A stretch of 64,000 nucleotides of DNA from Limnephilus marmoratus (lineage: Eukaryota > Arthropoda > Insecta > Trichoptera > Limnephilidae), in assembly GCA_917880885.1 (NCBI GenBank), contig OU862908.1, positions 7,228,501 through 7,292,500 on the forward strand, written 5' to 3'. How positions within the stretch are numbered: position 1 is the stretch's first letter; each line of letters begins with the position of its first letter. Positions 1 to 11,694 of the stretch are shown piece by piece. The notes below the pieces were generated by a model. It was not told the DNA's origin and searched no databases. It was given only the letters and a program-made list of their open reading frames with translations. The translations under genes were made by a program, and so were the position numbers.

Positions 1-125
1 TGGACAGAGGCCGAACAATTAGCACAAAACAAGGATGTATGGAGGAGCCTTGTCGATGCAATGGGTCCCCGATTTGAATAGGACAAGGGGAAGAAAATAA
101 TGATGATGATATTTTCCTTTTTCAT
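1..125 (+). pseudogene. RTE-type LINE 3' end (fragment)
   Basis: The first 80 bases translate to a typical C-terminal tail of an endonuclease/reverse-transcriptase LINE (WTEAEQLAQNKDVWRSLVDA), then a stop and a short run of TGA repeats at about 100-115. The antisense RTE fragment ending near 24962 has the same architecture (a similar LAQN..W tail and a TGA-repeat end), which supports the class. The upstream part lies outside the window. It abuts the 5' flank of gene A. Confidence 0.55.
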
Positions 126-553
126 CTTTTCTATCGTTTGGGAGTTCACCGCACATACGCTCCTGAGAGAAAACCTCCGCTGCTTTAAACCATTCGCACA
201 GTCGTGTAAAAAATCATAATTACCTTTAACTGACTATTAATTGCTTGTATGTAACTATTTATTGCGTTTTACTGCAACATGGTATAGATGTTTAAAATAT
301 AGAAAATAGATCAGAGCAACAAAACAATAATGATATTGAACACTAAATACATAGTTATCAGCCTAATCAGCTTGAAATGTTACACAGCCCAACTTCCTAA
401 ACATTACATTTAAAATGGACCATTGTACTCGTACAATATAAGCGTACTTGTAAACTCTGTCAATTAATAATATTCTCGAATTTGAGGTAGACAACTTGCG
501 ATTAACATTGCAGTTAATATTCACATTCATTGCGTTGAGCCTCGTCCACCAAA
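111..553 (+). promoter_or_regulatory. 5' flanking block of DUF1091 gene A
   Basis: This stretch aligns along its whole length with 17388-17815 upstream of gene B, and in part with the regions upstream of copies D, E and C. The last 70 bases (about 485-553) are the best conserved part in every copy and end in CCTCGTCCACCAAA immediately before the ATG. They probably hold the core promoter and 5' UTR. No transcription start can be placed from sequence alone. Confidence 0.5.
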
Positions 554-3500
554 ATGTTGAAAACTTTCACAGCACGGATAATATGTCTCCTATTTTTGCT
601 AACGAAATTTGAAATAACGCTTTCAGAAAATACACTTCTCGTAAGCAAAAACATATTTTCATGGTATAAAGTAAAAAATCTCCACCTAATGATAATAAAA
701 CAACTGTTTGGTTTTCAGGGGCCGGCTGACGTCAATTTGATTGATATGTTGCAGTGTGAAGACTCGGCGATATACCAAAACAGTTTTGTTTTTGAAAGGA
801 AGAAATTCAACCGGACCACCGAAGTATTTGATGGAAATCTCACGTTATACGATGACTTTGATGATAGTATTGGCGTAGGTATCAAGTTTGTTTTTTTTAA
901 CAGTCCAAGGAAAACGAATTCAAATTCGGTCAATATGAAAACAAGTGCAATAAGGAAGTGGAGGGCTTTGGCAGATCACCCGCTCATAGTTGAAATTGGC
1001 AGCCCGAGCATACATACACAATAGGCCACTTGAATCACATTTAAAAAAAAATCCGATTAAGGCAAATATTCTAAGACATTCTGTATTTTTTTGTTTTTTT
1101 TTAATCGTATTTTTGAAACCCTGGCGATTTTTTGAAAATTTCAATCCGAAAAATCAGACCATTTTTTATAAACCGGAAAGACGGGACATAATTTTATAGG
1201 TGCGAAAAAACGATAATTACATAGCCGAAAATCAAAAAAAAAATAACGTTTCCACAAGAAAGGGCACAGGAGAATAACGAGGCATTCCAAAAATATTACA
1301 TCTCATTAATATTTTTTTCCTTGATCCATCTTATTGATCATAAATCAATATAATGTTCAACGTCTATATTACTAAATCCATTGTAATATACTTGTACTTG
1401 TAAATTATAATAAGAATATTATAAAATTTGATTTTCTTGAAATCAGCACCACTACCATTATACCTCTAAAACACTTACGGACAGCATAAAATGTACGGGG
1501 TTCTCTTCATAACATCTGTCAAAAAGTCAAACAAAATGATAAGTTCGCAGAGAACAAACAATAAATCTAGTGAACGTTAAATGTCAAATTCAAAAATTCG
1601 TCTGAAATCAAAGTGTTGCCATATAAAAAAAAAAATAGTGTGGAATTTTACAAAATTAATAGGAACATTTTCGGAGACGGGACATTTTCCTGTAGTGACG
1701 TCACGGGCCCAAATAATGGATTTATTTATTTAAAAATAAAAATAAAACTGTACATTTCTAAAAATTTTTACTAATCTTAGTAAAAAAAATCTATCCACAC
1801 GATTTTTTTCAAGTCGTTATGAAATCCGTGCAAGTGGCCTATTGTACTTAGTCCTGCCTCTCGCCCAATGCCATTAATAGTACACAACTGCTTACCCTGT
1901 ACAAATCAAGTGCGCCCCACGGTTAAATTTGGCAGCCACCTCTGTCCTGGAGGTCCAAAATACCTGAAAAATACTTTCGACGCAGAAACGGGCGGTCGTT
2001 TGATAGATTCTCCCATCTTAACAGATGCATTGCAATCTTTAGAGCGCAGGCGCCACCTCTGGTCTGGAGCTCCAAAATACCTGAAAAATACCCTCGATTC
2101 TGTGCAGAAACGGGCGGTCGTTTGATAGATTTTCCCATCTTAACAGACGAATTGCAATCTTTAGAGCACAGGCGTCGGTTAGGAATGCTATCCTTGTTCT
2201 TACGATATTTCAATGGAAGATGCTCCGAGGAAGTAGCGTCATTTATCCCTTCGGCACCGGTGCATAATCGGGAAACACGCCAAACGCGTGCCCAACATAT
2301 GTACACGGTTGACATTTGTCACATGAGAACGGGTCGCTTCTTCGACCTGTTCTTGTATTCAACATCTCGGCTGTGGAACGATTTGCCGGCCTTTTTCCTA
2401 CAACATGGGTCTTTTTAAGACCAATATTCATTCCTTCCTATAATAATTTCCGTGTGTGGAGTTAATGTAAAAAAAAACAGTAACTGATTCGTTTGTACAG
2501 AAAAAGCAGTTCGTAAAATATCTCGTCAAAAAATCACAACACGCCATGACCACAATTATTAGAGAACACCGTTATAAACTTGAAAAATTAAATGCATCAG
2601 AAAAAACAGCCTGTTAAAAATTTTAACTAAAGAAAAGCACATTTCAAATATGGAATTATTTTTAACCGGTTTCCCAACATCGTTCGCCTATGTTACAGCG
2701 AATGACATCTACGTAAGGAGGTGGGCCTCCGACCGATTTTTCCACCTACATTATCAAATGAACAACTTTCATTGGCACGCTTCCTTATCATTTCTCCATG
2801 TTTCTATTATCTATATCTAGCACGCGAACGTACCTAAGTAAGTATATTAATTTGTAGTATTGAAAATTGCTTTTAAATATTACAGATATATATAAATGTT
2901 GCCAAATGGGGAGACGGTGGGTACAAGCCGAACTACGCACTGTACAATGAGAGCAGCGCTTGCAACTTTTTTATCTCACACATCAAAAAGGGTTTTGAAG
3001 AAATTCTTACTGGTGCGGGCCGCCCTGTATCTTGTCCCATGAAGAAGGTATTGAAATACTGCCCTAAAATCTTAATCATTAATTTTAAAGATTCATATTT
3101 TCTATCATGTACTTCGTAAAAAAAATTAAGGTTGTTGCTTAAAAATATGTGTCAGGTTAAATTTTATCCACCATTTTTTTTGTTAGGGGAACGCCAAACT
3201 TAATCATTATATTAAATCACAACATGTAGCAAATATCTGGTACGAATATGTGTTACTTTATTAATTTGTGTTTTAAAATATAATATAGATCATGAAAAAA
3301 TTTAATTTTGCATGATTTTAGAGAAAACTTCGGCATTTTTTCATTTCCCTAATATACGCTTCAATGCAAAGATTGGTTTCGCTGCTCTTTTTTATCAGAA
3401 AATTATCTTGTCGCAGTACCAAAAAAGGATAAATTGTTTTTGAAATGACATTTTTATTATCAAAATAATAACATTTCACTAAATAAAAATACGAAATACG

Positions 3501-6082
3501 TATGTAAATAATATTAAATATGTAAATAAGTTTAAGTAGAAAATGTTTGGCTTTTCCGGAAACTGTAGAACATATTATATCGGGATGTTCTGTATTAGCG
3601 CCGTTCGTGTACACATTTAGGCACAATCAGGTTTTACAAGTAATTCACCAAAGTTTGGTAATTACACATAACTTAATTGACTGCCGTAATATAGTACCAT
3701 ATTATGAATATGAACCAAATTCATTTTTAGAAAATGATTTTTATAAAATATATTATGATAAAACTATACTAACACACAGAACAATTAGTCATAATAGACC
3801 CGATATGGTTTTACATGACAAAATTTAATAAAATAACTTATATCATTGATGTCGCTATTCCAAATTCCGGTAATATTCAAAAATCTGTTTCTGAAAAAAT
3901 AAGAAAATATGCAGATTTACAAAATGAGATTAAAAGAATTTGACATTCTCAGACTATAAAAATATTACCATTTGTTATTTCGGCTACTGGCATTCAAAAT
4001 TTAGGCTTATTAGATTTGTCAAAGAATTTATATATAAAAATCCACAAATCAATCAATTTAAATTAGAGTACCTACATGTAGGATTACAAAAGATTTTTAA
4101 AATATTTATATTGAGGATTATCGGTCCAGCTAGGAGTTCTACCGAGCCGAACCTTCTGTTATGAAAATATCTGGAGTCGGTGCATTATTTTCCCATTTGG
4201 TCTCTGGTAGGTTGACATGTCGTTCTTGTATTGTTTTGTATTTATTATACTTATATAGTACACTTGCATAGCGTGGATTGACTACATGATTATTTGTGGA
4301 AAAGTGCGTGGAAGGGTTTAGTTTTTCCTATGGGGAAGATTTAACCCGGACATAAAGTCATAAAATTTAAAAAAAGATTATTTAGTCTCTAGTCAGCATA
4401 CCAAATTTTTTTTTTTATGATAAGAAACAAAGAAGTTACAGATTTATAAGACGATAGGATCATTTGCAACCATTGTGCGGCGCCTGGCGCTTGTAAATAC
4501 CTCAAAGGCGCTGAGTAGGTGTTAGGTATTATTTTGCTCCTGGCAAGTCAGCGCATTGTGCGGACTACTCCAATTTGCCCTGCACAGGACCGGCCCTGAT
4601 TACACTATATATTTTCTCAATGAGGTATTTCCACGTTTTTTTTATTGCTTAAAAAAATAACTAAAAAATGACGATGATTACAGCATTTTTATTAAAAAAT
4701 TTCCGTTTATGAATTACCGCCAAAATGATAATTTGGGGCGGGGCCATCGATTGACGTCGTGAGCGTGGACGCTCACTGACAGTGTTAATTGTTAATTTAT
4801 GGTGGCCCGGCTGAGCGACGCTTGTGACGTCACATTCCGATGTTCAAACCATGGGCAGTTTTGATTTGGTCAGTTTTAGACCATTTTTAAAATCAATAAT
4901 ATTGGATGAAAACATGTAAAACAAAAAATTTTAGTAGGATGATTCAAATCAGAAAAATGATCTTTAAATAATCCGTACATTTTCAACAGAATCCCTCGTT
5001 TGTGGAAATACCCCATTTTTCAATTAGTTGTTGAATCCGAAACAAGTTTGCAAATAATATATGGACAAAATTTCGAAAGCAATGGTTCCTTCATCCGATT
5101 TTATCCTTACGACGGAACCATTGGTCTCGAAACAAGTTGATAATTTTGATAAAATTAGTGGTGTATATATTGCAGGCCAATCGTAAAATTAGGCAAATCA
5201 TGATGCACCTCAGGCACTTCACCATGTGCTATGTGCATCATGATCTGCCTGATTTTACGATCGGCCAACGACATACGAGTATACGAGTACAAAGAGATAA
5301 TTGGGCTATTTTTCAATTTTTATTTCGTATTATTGAGGCATCTTGAGGCAATTGTGTGAGACTGTGATGCAGTCAACATGGGATGACAGACCTATACATA
5401 GTGTGCATTATCAGATGTAGGCAATAGACCGCCACACAACTACTCTGATTCGGCACCCACTGCTTACTTCCATTCACATTCATACATATGGTACCACACA
5501 TATTCTTCGGTTATTCTGATATTACCCGACCCAAGTATTTGATTCACTTGATCGTGACATGGATTCCTTGAGCGTCCCCGACTTCTTCTACAATTATCTT
5601 CCAGGTCTTTTATATTACATTCCTTTCTTCACTCATTCATCCGCTCTACAAGCCCAAACCTTCCCTTTAAGCTAGACTTCACTTTCTTAATATTAACATG
5701 GTTAAACGAAATTTTCGATAGATACTCCTCAGAGATCTCATTTCTGAAGTATACAGTACTCTCATTCTACATTTGCCCGATCCATGGCTCTCTGCCATAC
5801 ATGAAGATTGGTATCGGCACTCCATTTCGGACTACTAGCTGAACTTCACCAAAACAAAAAACTAAATTGCAATTTTTTAAACCTGTCCAGATTGAAACAT
5901 GTTTTTAATTACCATTTTAGGGTGTCATCCCCGTCAAACACTACAGATTTGACTACCGAGACTTGCCCGACGAGATGGTTTACGGAAAATTCAAAGCAAC
6001 AGTTACTTTGGTTAAAAATGAAGAAGTAGTGATGTGCTACGTTTGGTTTGTCGAATCAAAAGTGAAAAGCATGTTGGGATAA
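554..6082 (+). CDS. Secreted DUF1091/DM8-family protein, paralogue A (4 exons)
   Basis: Exons are 554-640, 719-874, 2886-3047 and 5921-6082. All introns are phase 0 with GT..AG borders, giving 188 residues. Exon 1 encodes a signal peptide (hydrophobic IICLLFLL, likely cleavage near ITLS/EN). Exon 2 carries LQC and the NRTT glycosylation site. Exon 3 carries GDGGYKP and two cysteines (SACNFF, VSCPMKK), the signature region of DUF1091. Exon 4 carries YRDLPDEMVYGKFKA and MCYVW. Four mature cysteines suggest two disulfides. Family knowledge: DUF1091/DM8 proteins are small secreted insect proteins, in Drosophila often taste- or pheromone-related and distantly like GM2-activator/MD-2 lipid binders. 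The function here is inference. Introns 2 and 3 are swollen by transposons. The ATG sits in CCAAAATG, conserved in all paralogues. Confidence 0.72.
1018..1845. mobile_element. Putative non-autonomous DNA transposon with 15-bp TIRs
   Basis: ACAATAGGCCACTTG at 1018-1032 is repeated as its exact reverse complement at 1831-1845. The 800-bp interior is AT-rich and has no recognisable transposase. It lies in intron 2 of gene A. The target duplication is unclear, so the class is not assigned. Confidence 0.4.
1868..2450 (+). pseudogene. CR1/Jockey-like LINE reverse transcriptase C-terminus, with internal tandem duplication
   Basis: The segment 2085-2418 translates to the C-terminal region of a LINE reverse transcriptase (VQKRAV, LEHRRRLGMLSLFLRYFNG, RLWNDLPAFF). 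The portion from about 1940 to 2056 is a 117-bp tandem duplicate of 2057-2173, so the SVQKRAV..SLE block occurs twice in different frames. The tail (2430-2480, TCCGTGTGTGGAGTTAATGT then A-run) recurs at 6480-6505 and 43370-43400. It is in intron 2 of gene A and not functional. Confidence 0.6.
3541..4165 (+). pseudogene. LINE C-terminus with REL-endonuclease-like domain (R2-type)
   Basis: Two frames together give a conserved arthropod LINE C-terminus. The first is PETVEHIISGCSVLA (3553 onward) through TISHNRPDMVLHDK; after a +1 shift near 3827 comes ITYIIDVAIPNSGNIQKS. The RPD...IDV pattern fits the PD-(D/E)XK restriction-like endonuclease of R2/NeSL-type elements. A TGA replaces an expected Trp near 3940. 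It lies in intron 3 of gene A. It is a dead fragment with no 5' part. Confidence 0.6.
4620..5020. mobile_element. Possible MITE with GGTATTTCCAC inverted ends
   Basis: GGTATTTCCAC near 4624 is mirrored by GTGGAAATACC near 5004. The 400-bp interior holds no coding sequence and includes the only GC-richer patch of this intron (4735-4850). The inverted ends are short, so chance is not excluded. Confidence 0.3.
5172..5270. repeat. About 100-bp palindromic (fold-back) element, copy 1
   Basis: The left arm GCAGGCCAATCGTAAAAT pairs with the right arm ATTTTACGATCGGCC, and the pairing continues inward through CATGATGCAC/GTGCATCATG. A second copy lies at 10381-10498. It is in intron 3 of gene A. Confidence 0.6.
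5390..5830 (-). pseudogene. LINE reverse transcriptase fragment, antisense
   Basis: On the minus strand this matches the fragments at 42680-43015 and 61100-61405. The shared part reads as a LINE RT C-terminal region (V.IPTL..G around the fingers/thumb segment, and GVHGT-like peptides near 5560). All three copies are heavily mutated. It lies just upstream of exon 4 of gene A. Confidence 0.45.
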
Positions 6083-6088
6083 AACTTA

Positions 6089-6094
6089 AATAAA
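6089..6094 (+). terminator. Poly(A) signal of gene A
   Basis: AATAAA lies 7 bases after the TAA stop of exon 4. The same motif sits at nearly the same distance in paralogues B and C. Confidence 0.6.
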
Positions 6095-6114
6095 ATTTAT
6101 TTCATCAACAATTT

Positions 6115-6505
6115 TACCTCTGATATTTTTTTGAGTAGTTCGCTATTGGTGATTTAGCAGAGGTGTCCGAGATCATGGAGTAAGGTTTGTCTAGGTTTTG
6201 GCGGCGGATGCGTCTGTTCACCAACTGATTGATGGGAAATACTAATTGAGGGAGACCTTTTAACCTCTTCAGCCGGAGTCTCTCATCGCCTTGCAACGTG
6301 CAACGCAGTGGAAGGGATTGATTCATACGTCTGTCAATCCTGGACACGCTGACCCCCAGATTTCCACCCATCTGTCATCTACTTCAAAAAACTTCCTATC
6401 CTTCCTTTCCATAAAAAGACCCTCCAAACGGCATCCCCTAAGATGACATAGGTCCTGAGGGAAATTATTTTCCTTGGGGCCTCCTGTGTGGAGCTAATGT
6501 AAAAA
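6115..6505. repeat. Dispersed repeat downstream of gene A (shared with gene B and 30735-30905)
   Basis: A block with CATGGAGTAAGGTTTGTCTAG, GGCGGATGCGTCTG and ATTCATACGTCTGTCA recurs at 24540-24870, just after gene B, and in part at 30745-30905. The 3' part (CCTTCCTTTCC..AAAGACCCTCCA, then TGTGTGGAGCTAATGT and an A-run) resembles the tail of the LINE at 1868-2480. It was probably carried along with the gene duplication. No coding capacity seen. Confidence 0.5.
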
Positions 6506-6509
6506 AAGT

Positions 6510-7360
6510 CAAAATATGAAACTTATATTAGTATTGGGTTCAATGTTTTACGTACTCAAAAATTGACAGATCATTAGGCAAATTACGATGTACAAAACAA
6601 ATATAAAGGTACATTTGTTTTACAGGTTTAATGATTTGAATGATTTGCTTTTACCATACATTTTTTTCTTCAAAAAATAAATATTTTCAATATATTACAT
6701 TGAAAAAAAAAAATTTATGTGGGTATTTTTTACTTGGGTTAGCCGTGGGAAATGGAATTAGTGGGTGATCTAAAACCAAATAGTTTTTGTAATTAATTTA
6801 TGCTGTGGAATTAAGATTTTTCGATATGATCAAAATACACGAATAAGAATTTTAGGTTAGAATAGGGTTAAGGTGGGGTATAAACATTTGCACTTTGTAG
6901 TCATGCTAGCGGTGATTCCGAGCGGGGGAGGAGAGCGGGGCCACTTATGCGCAGCTCCTCGCTTTTTGGAAATTAATCTCAGTTAGGATCGCTTTACGGG
7001 AGAGCAACGCGCTTTCTGGGTAAAACATGTCTACAAAAACATGATGCTGGTTTGTTCAACAATGATTCTATTCTGTTTTACAAAACAATGATGCACGCCG
7101 CCTATCTCGTTCGCATCACCAATTACACAGTATTAATCAGTGCCCAAGGGTTAATTTAATTAAATCAAGGTTTAAAATTTTCGAAAAACCAAAATAAACA
7201 TTGAAAACAAAAAGTGCGGCCATGGAACAGAAGGGGTGAAGAGAACATGGCGCAAGTAAACATGTCTGTACGAGACGATCCGAATATGTCGACGTGCAAG
7301 CGTTCAGATTCTGTGGCGATAGAATATTTTCAACCATTATAGTTGCAGCAGTTCGTTAGT
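6510..7360. other. AT-rich intergenic sequence, nothing recognised
   Basis: No coding, RNA or repeat signature could be recognised here. The only feature is a modest GC-richer patch near 6905-7020. Confidence 0.4.
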
Positions 7361-7368
7361 TAAAATAA

Positions 7369-7735
7369 TAGACTTGGATGCAGCAAGATGTGCAACCTGC
7401 CATTCTTCCAACGAGATTATACCCACAGTTAAAGAAAATTTCCCTAACAAACTTATCTCGGGCAGAGGAGTTATTCCATGACCTCCCAGCATCTAACCCC
7501 AGCTAATTTTTTTTTATGGCATGTATTTGTATATATATATGTATATATTTTTATCTTACAAGTCGAGCCTACGCAAATAAAGCAGCTACTGTACTCCAAT
7601 TAAAGGAGAACATCCATCAAGAAATGGTCAACATACCCCGAGATTTGAGGAATACCAGCGGAGAGATGGCGACCATTTTGATGAAATTATTTTTACAAAA
7701 CAATTTTCCAGCGCAGTTTTATTCTTATCAATAAT
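7369..7735 (+). pseudogene. DDE (Tc1/mariner-like) transposase remnant
   Basis: Frames read MQQD (a catalytic-Asp context of DDE_3 transposases), then NEIIPTVKENFPNKLISGRG, a degraded P..S.DLTPANF region, and finally SRAYANKAATVLQLKENIHQ (7557-7620). This order matches the C-terminal half of a family of insect DDE transposases. Several frameshifts, and no TIRs found. Confidence 0.5.
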
Positions 7736-7739
7736 CATT

Positions 7740-9438
7740 AATTTAAACACAATCCGGATTTTTTTTCATTTTATTTTAAAAGTTCAAATGAATGAACGAC
7801 ATAGAAACTGAAGTGACAATATTGTTTTCGTTTAAATTCCCTAAATAAGAAGCGTTTTCAGGACGTCCCATCGTAGTCTGCCATTTTCTTCTACGTTAGG
7901 AGTAAATATTAAGCCGCCGCTACCCGAATTTCAAACGATTTCTTAGATATCCCCCTTAAACATTTAAGTTTATGAAGATATTATCTGTACATTCCCCATG
8001 CCGAAACACAAATTTTATGAAATTCCCTCGATAGAAAAAAATCGCAAAATATGCTCCGAAAATTATTATTTTCACGTTTATTTCAGTTATTTTACAAGTT
8101 ACATGTACGAAAAAAATCACAGTATTTTTTAAATGCTGTTTTAGACAACTCCCGAGAGATTTTTGCTCTATTTTAAATGAGTCGTGTTTTATTAAACATT
8201 TTCACAATCTTCAATTCCATCGTTTTAAATATTAGCGGGCTCTCTCCAACATTCGTAATTACATATGTAGCTATCCATTTTCTTCTTTTCAGCGGGATAC
8301 GGTGCCTTAAAAAAATGTGGGAAACGAGTACAACAAGTTTTTTGTAATATATTTGGTATAAAAACAATATTTGGAGTTTATTTTAGATAAATTCACCTGA
8401 AATATGATTTAATCTTTTTTCTGAAACAAAATTTGTTCTTACGAAAAAATAATAAATAAATTACGTTACTAAATACCACATTGGGTGGTCATTTACACCT
8501 TATCAGAAAATAGGAGTTATTGTGTCTGATAAGGGAGTCACAATTCTAACTTTGGATGGTACATAATATTTTTTTGCTATTGTTTGAAAAAAAAAACTTA
8601 TAATTTTTTTTAGTCATAATTATGTATCGTAATTTAGAAACAATTCTTGATAATAAAATCCAAAAAACACATAATACTGAGTAAATGAAACATGCGCAGT
8701 GAAAGATCGCAATAGATTCACTCGCACCCCCTTGCATGTGTATTCCTCGCGTTCGCACCTACGTTAGACTTTTAATGTGTCTGACAAAGTGTAAGAACCA
8801 TCGAAACTGATTACTGAGAAAACATCTTTTGATAGTTCCTCAAGTAACAAATATAAAATTCAGCTTTTATACTATAATGAAAGATGTAAGTATAATTATA
8901 ATTTATTATAACTTAAGGGGTTTTTATAATAACTTTATTTATTAAAACAGGGGGTTGCAACCGTTTTAATTGTCTGACAATGGACGACGTGATTTCTAAT
9001 ATTATTCCAAATAAAATAATAAAAACTGAGCTTTATACTTTTTCGAAATTGACGTGCAATTTTATACACCTTAGCTACCTGTTATCTTTCAGACACCGTG
9101 ATCCAAACTAGTAGTCGGGGATCGTTTTTACCTCTATTAGGGACATACACAGAAAAACTTTCGGATTGTATAAAATAACAAAGACATTTAGCGAACGTAT
9201 GGTTCTTTTGAATTGTAAAATTATTTTGGTATTACCAGTTGTAAAAACAAGCACAATAAAAATTAATGCTTTATTTAGTTGAACGTACACTATGGTTGTT
9301 GTTGCCAGAATGTGACACTATCTATTCCAATAATAAAATTAGTCTGGGATGGGATAGACATTTAACATTAATTACATTCTTACTTATTTTTTAATAATTA
9401 TACCGTGAAAATAATAAGATATTATCGTTATAAAACAA
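7740..9438. other. AT-rich intergenic sequence, nothing recognised
   Basis: No convincing ORF, TIR or repeat match was seen by eye. It ends at the TA target site of the mariner at 9441. Confidence 0.4.
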
Positions 9439-9440
9439 TA

Positions 9441-10265
9441 TTAGGTCCTTACATATGAAATTGGCGTTTTGTATGGGAGGAACATAAAGTCGATTTTTAT
9501 TTAATGTAATATATTTATTTAATCAAAGTATGAACCATTGCTATCTATGCGCTTTTGCCATCTCAGAGGTAGTTCACCGATCCATTTACAAAAAAAAACC
9601 ATTCGGACGGGAATCAAGAAAATCTTTGAAGGCGGTTTGGAATGCCCCATCGGAGTTGAATTTTTTCCCTTGCAAGAACTTATCCAAATTTCTAAAAAAA
9701 TGGTAATCTGTTGGGGCAAGGTCCGGAGAGTACGGTGGATGTCCAATTGAAGCTCCTCTAATTTGGCAGCCGTCTGTTATGCAGTGTGTGGTCTAGCGTT
9801 GTCATGAAGCAGCAGTGGCCTAGAGCGATTAACCAGCCTCGGTTGTTTAGCAGCTAGCTTTTCCATCATGGTTTGCAGTTGCTGACAATAGACATCTGCC
9901 GTAATCATCTGGCAGATTTAAGAAAGCTGTAGTGAACGACACAAAAAAAAACACAACTGTGTTTTCTTTTGCGGCACCGTCGCCATACACATCATTAATC
10001 CTTCGATCCGTTTCTGCAGCACTGGTGCCACGGTGGAACTCGTACTCGTAAATAATGCGATATTTCAAGTTTTCCATTTTGTAAACTAAGTGACGCAAAG
10101 AAAAAAAACAATAAGGAAAAAACAAATGAATTATAATTTTCGAAACACAAATACATGAGTAAATAGCTGTATAAATTTGAATTTGGAATTCCTAACCAAA
10201 GAGAAAATATTTGAGATCGAAGTTGCCAGTACGGCAAAACGCCAATTTCATATGTAAGGACCATA
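9441..10265 (-). mobile_element. Internally deleted mariner-like element (825 bp)
   Basis: The ends GGTCCTTACATATGAAATTG (9443 onward) and its reverse complement (about 10235-10262) form TIRs of about 28 bp, flanked by TA at 9439-9440 and 10266-10267. The minus strand codes for a mariner transposase: the N-terminal HTH (EFHRGTSAAETDRRIND, KENTV) near 9990-10050 and the C-terminal PPYSPDLAPTDYHFF near 9690-9735, then KKFNSDGAFQTAFKDF. The central catalytic part is deleted and there are stops and frameshifts, so it is inactive. Intact mariners are about 1.3 kb. Confidence 0.85.
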
Positions 10266-10380
10266 TAAAAATTCCTCTCCGGGATAACTTATTTTTAGAT
10301 TTGTATCAACACCGGTGGTAAGGTAACCACCCAATTTCTAATGCTGGAATTTTTAAATACCCGGAAAAAATAGTATATCT

Positions 10381-10498
10381 GTCGCAGGCCGATCGTAAAT
10401 CAGGCAGATAAATGAGGCGCTTCACGATCTGCCGCCAGGTACTTCACGATGTGGCTAGGCGCATCATGATCTGCCTGATTTTACGATCGGCCTACGAT
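10381..10498. repeat. Palindromic fold-back element, copy 2
   Basis: GTCGCAGGCCGATCGTAAAT at the left pairs with ATTTTACGATCGGCCTACGA at the right. The inner arms share AGGCGC/GCGC and ATCTGCC motifs with copy 1 at 5172-5270. Confidence 0.6.
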
Positions 10499-10499
10499 A

Positions 10500-11130
10500 T
10501 ATCCACCACTAGTTTTCTTTATGTAAAAATTTTATTTAATGATTTTTTTGTTCGTTATTTGTAAAACGTCACAAATCAAATTTTATTTCATTACAATTTT
10601 ACATTCATAATTATTACTTCACATAGAAATGGTGACCGGCCAACTCAGAATAAAACCAATTCAGAAAGGTCATTAAGAGTTAAGTCTAAAAAATATTAAA
10701 AAATTGCTTAAATAGGTTAAGTTAGGTTAGGGTTACCGGCTATTAAAAATTATTTTTTCATACTTTTTAATGACCTCTCTGAGGTGGTTCTGATTTGGTT
10801 TCATTCTGAGTTGACATGGAACCCATGGATACATTCATTTGGAACTGAACAAGTAATTTTCATTTGCTCATAAATAAATAAAATTCTTGCACTAACTTGC
10901 GTTTTTATTTCGATTACACGAATGTATTAATGTATGCATACAAATAAAGTATCATATATCTGAATATTAAAATAAATTACGTTATTCATATAAATATATT
11001 ATACTGTAAAGGTCTTGAAAATTATAGAAGAATGGTCATTGTCACCCAGCATAATAGGAAGTGAGGTATCGTTCTTTCCTACGCTCCACGATGACGTGGA
11101 TACCACCTCTGCCTGGTTTTACTTTAACCG
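10500..11130. other. AT-rich intergenic sequence, nothing recognised
   Basis: No gene or repeat recognised between the palindromic element and the flank of copy D. Confidence 0.35.
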
Positions 11131-11480
11131 AATATAAGTTGCGTGTTTTACTGTAGCTTGGTATAGTTATTGGAAACAAGAGAAAAATGATATCGACAAT
11201 GCAATGGACCATTGTACATACATTATATTTAAAATACAATGTAAAACAACCATAACAAATTTGTTGAGGTAGGCAACTTCCGATGAACATTGCATTTGAC
11301 ATTTATGTTAAGTGCGGCAAGCCTCGTCCACCAAAATGCTGAATACTTCGGTGGCACGAATAATATGCTGGTTCCTATTTTTAGTTACGAAAGTTGAGAT
11401 AACGTTTTCATAATCCACCAATAATCAATCGTAAGTAAAAAAACATGCCTTTGGTAAAATAAAATAAAAGATTTCCACGT
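11130..11480 (+). pseudogene. Orphan promoter and exon 1 of a DUF1091 paralogue (copy D)
   Basis: The proximal block (GAGGTAGGCAACTTCCGATG at 11265 through CCTCGTCCACCAAA) leads to an ATG at 11336. The next 25 codons match the signal-peptide exon of paralogues B and C (ARIIC.FLFLVTK.EITFS) but end in TAA where the mature chain should begin. A donor-like ATCGTAAGT survives just after. No exons 2-4 of this copy were found before gene B, so it is a truncated duplicate. Confidence 0.65.
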
Positions 11481-11694
11481 AACAAATCTTTATATCTTTA
11501 CTAAGTATAAAATGAAGTTGCCCCGCCGTATGTACGCTTAGATCTTTTCAAACTCTGCTAATCGGCATTCATGTAGACCTATATTTAAAAATTTGAAAAT
11601 TCTTACAGTCACCGACATATATATATAATGGAGTTATGCATGTTAGTGCGATCATCTCCAGAAAAGTTTCCACAAAAAAACTCTTCATAAAAAC

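Noticed and set aside
554..1024. Reading gene A as a single 156-residue unspliced ORF
   Set aside because: The region between 641 and 718 has GT..AG borders and is not conserved as protein. The spliced four-exon model repeats exactly in B and C.
5826..5836. CTAG-type Helitron end at ACTAGCTGAAC
   Set aside because: It lies within a LINE-derived segment shared with 42680-43015, and no hairpin or 5' end accompanies it.
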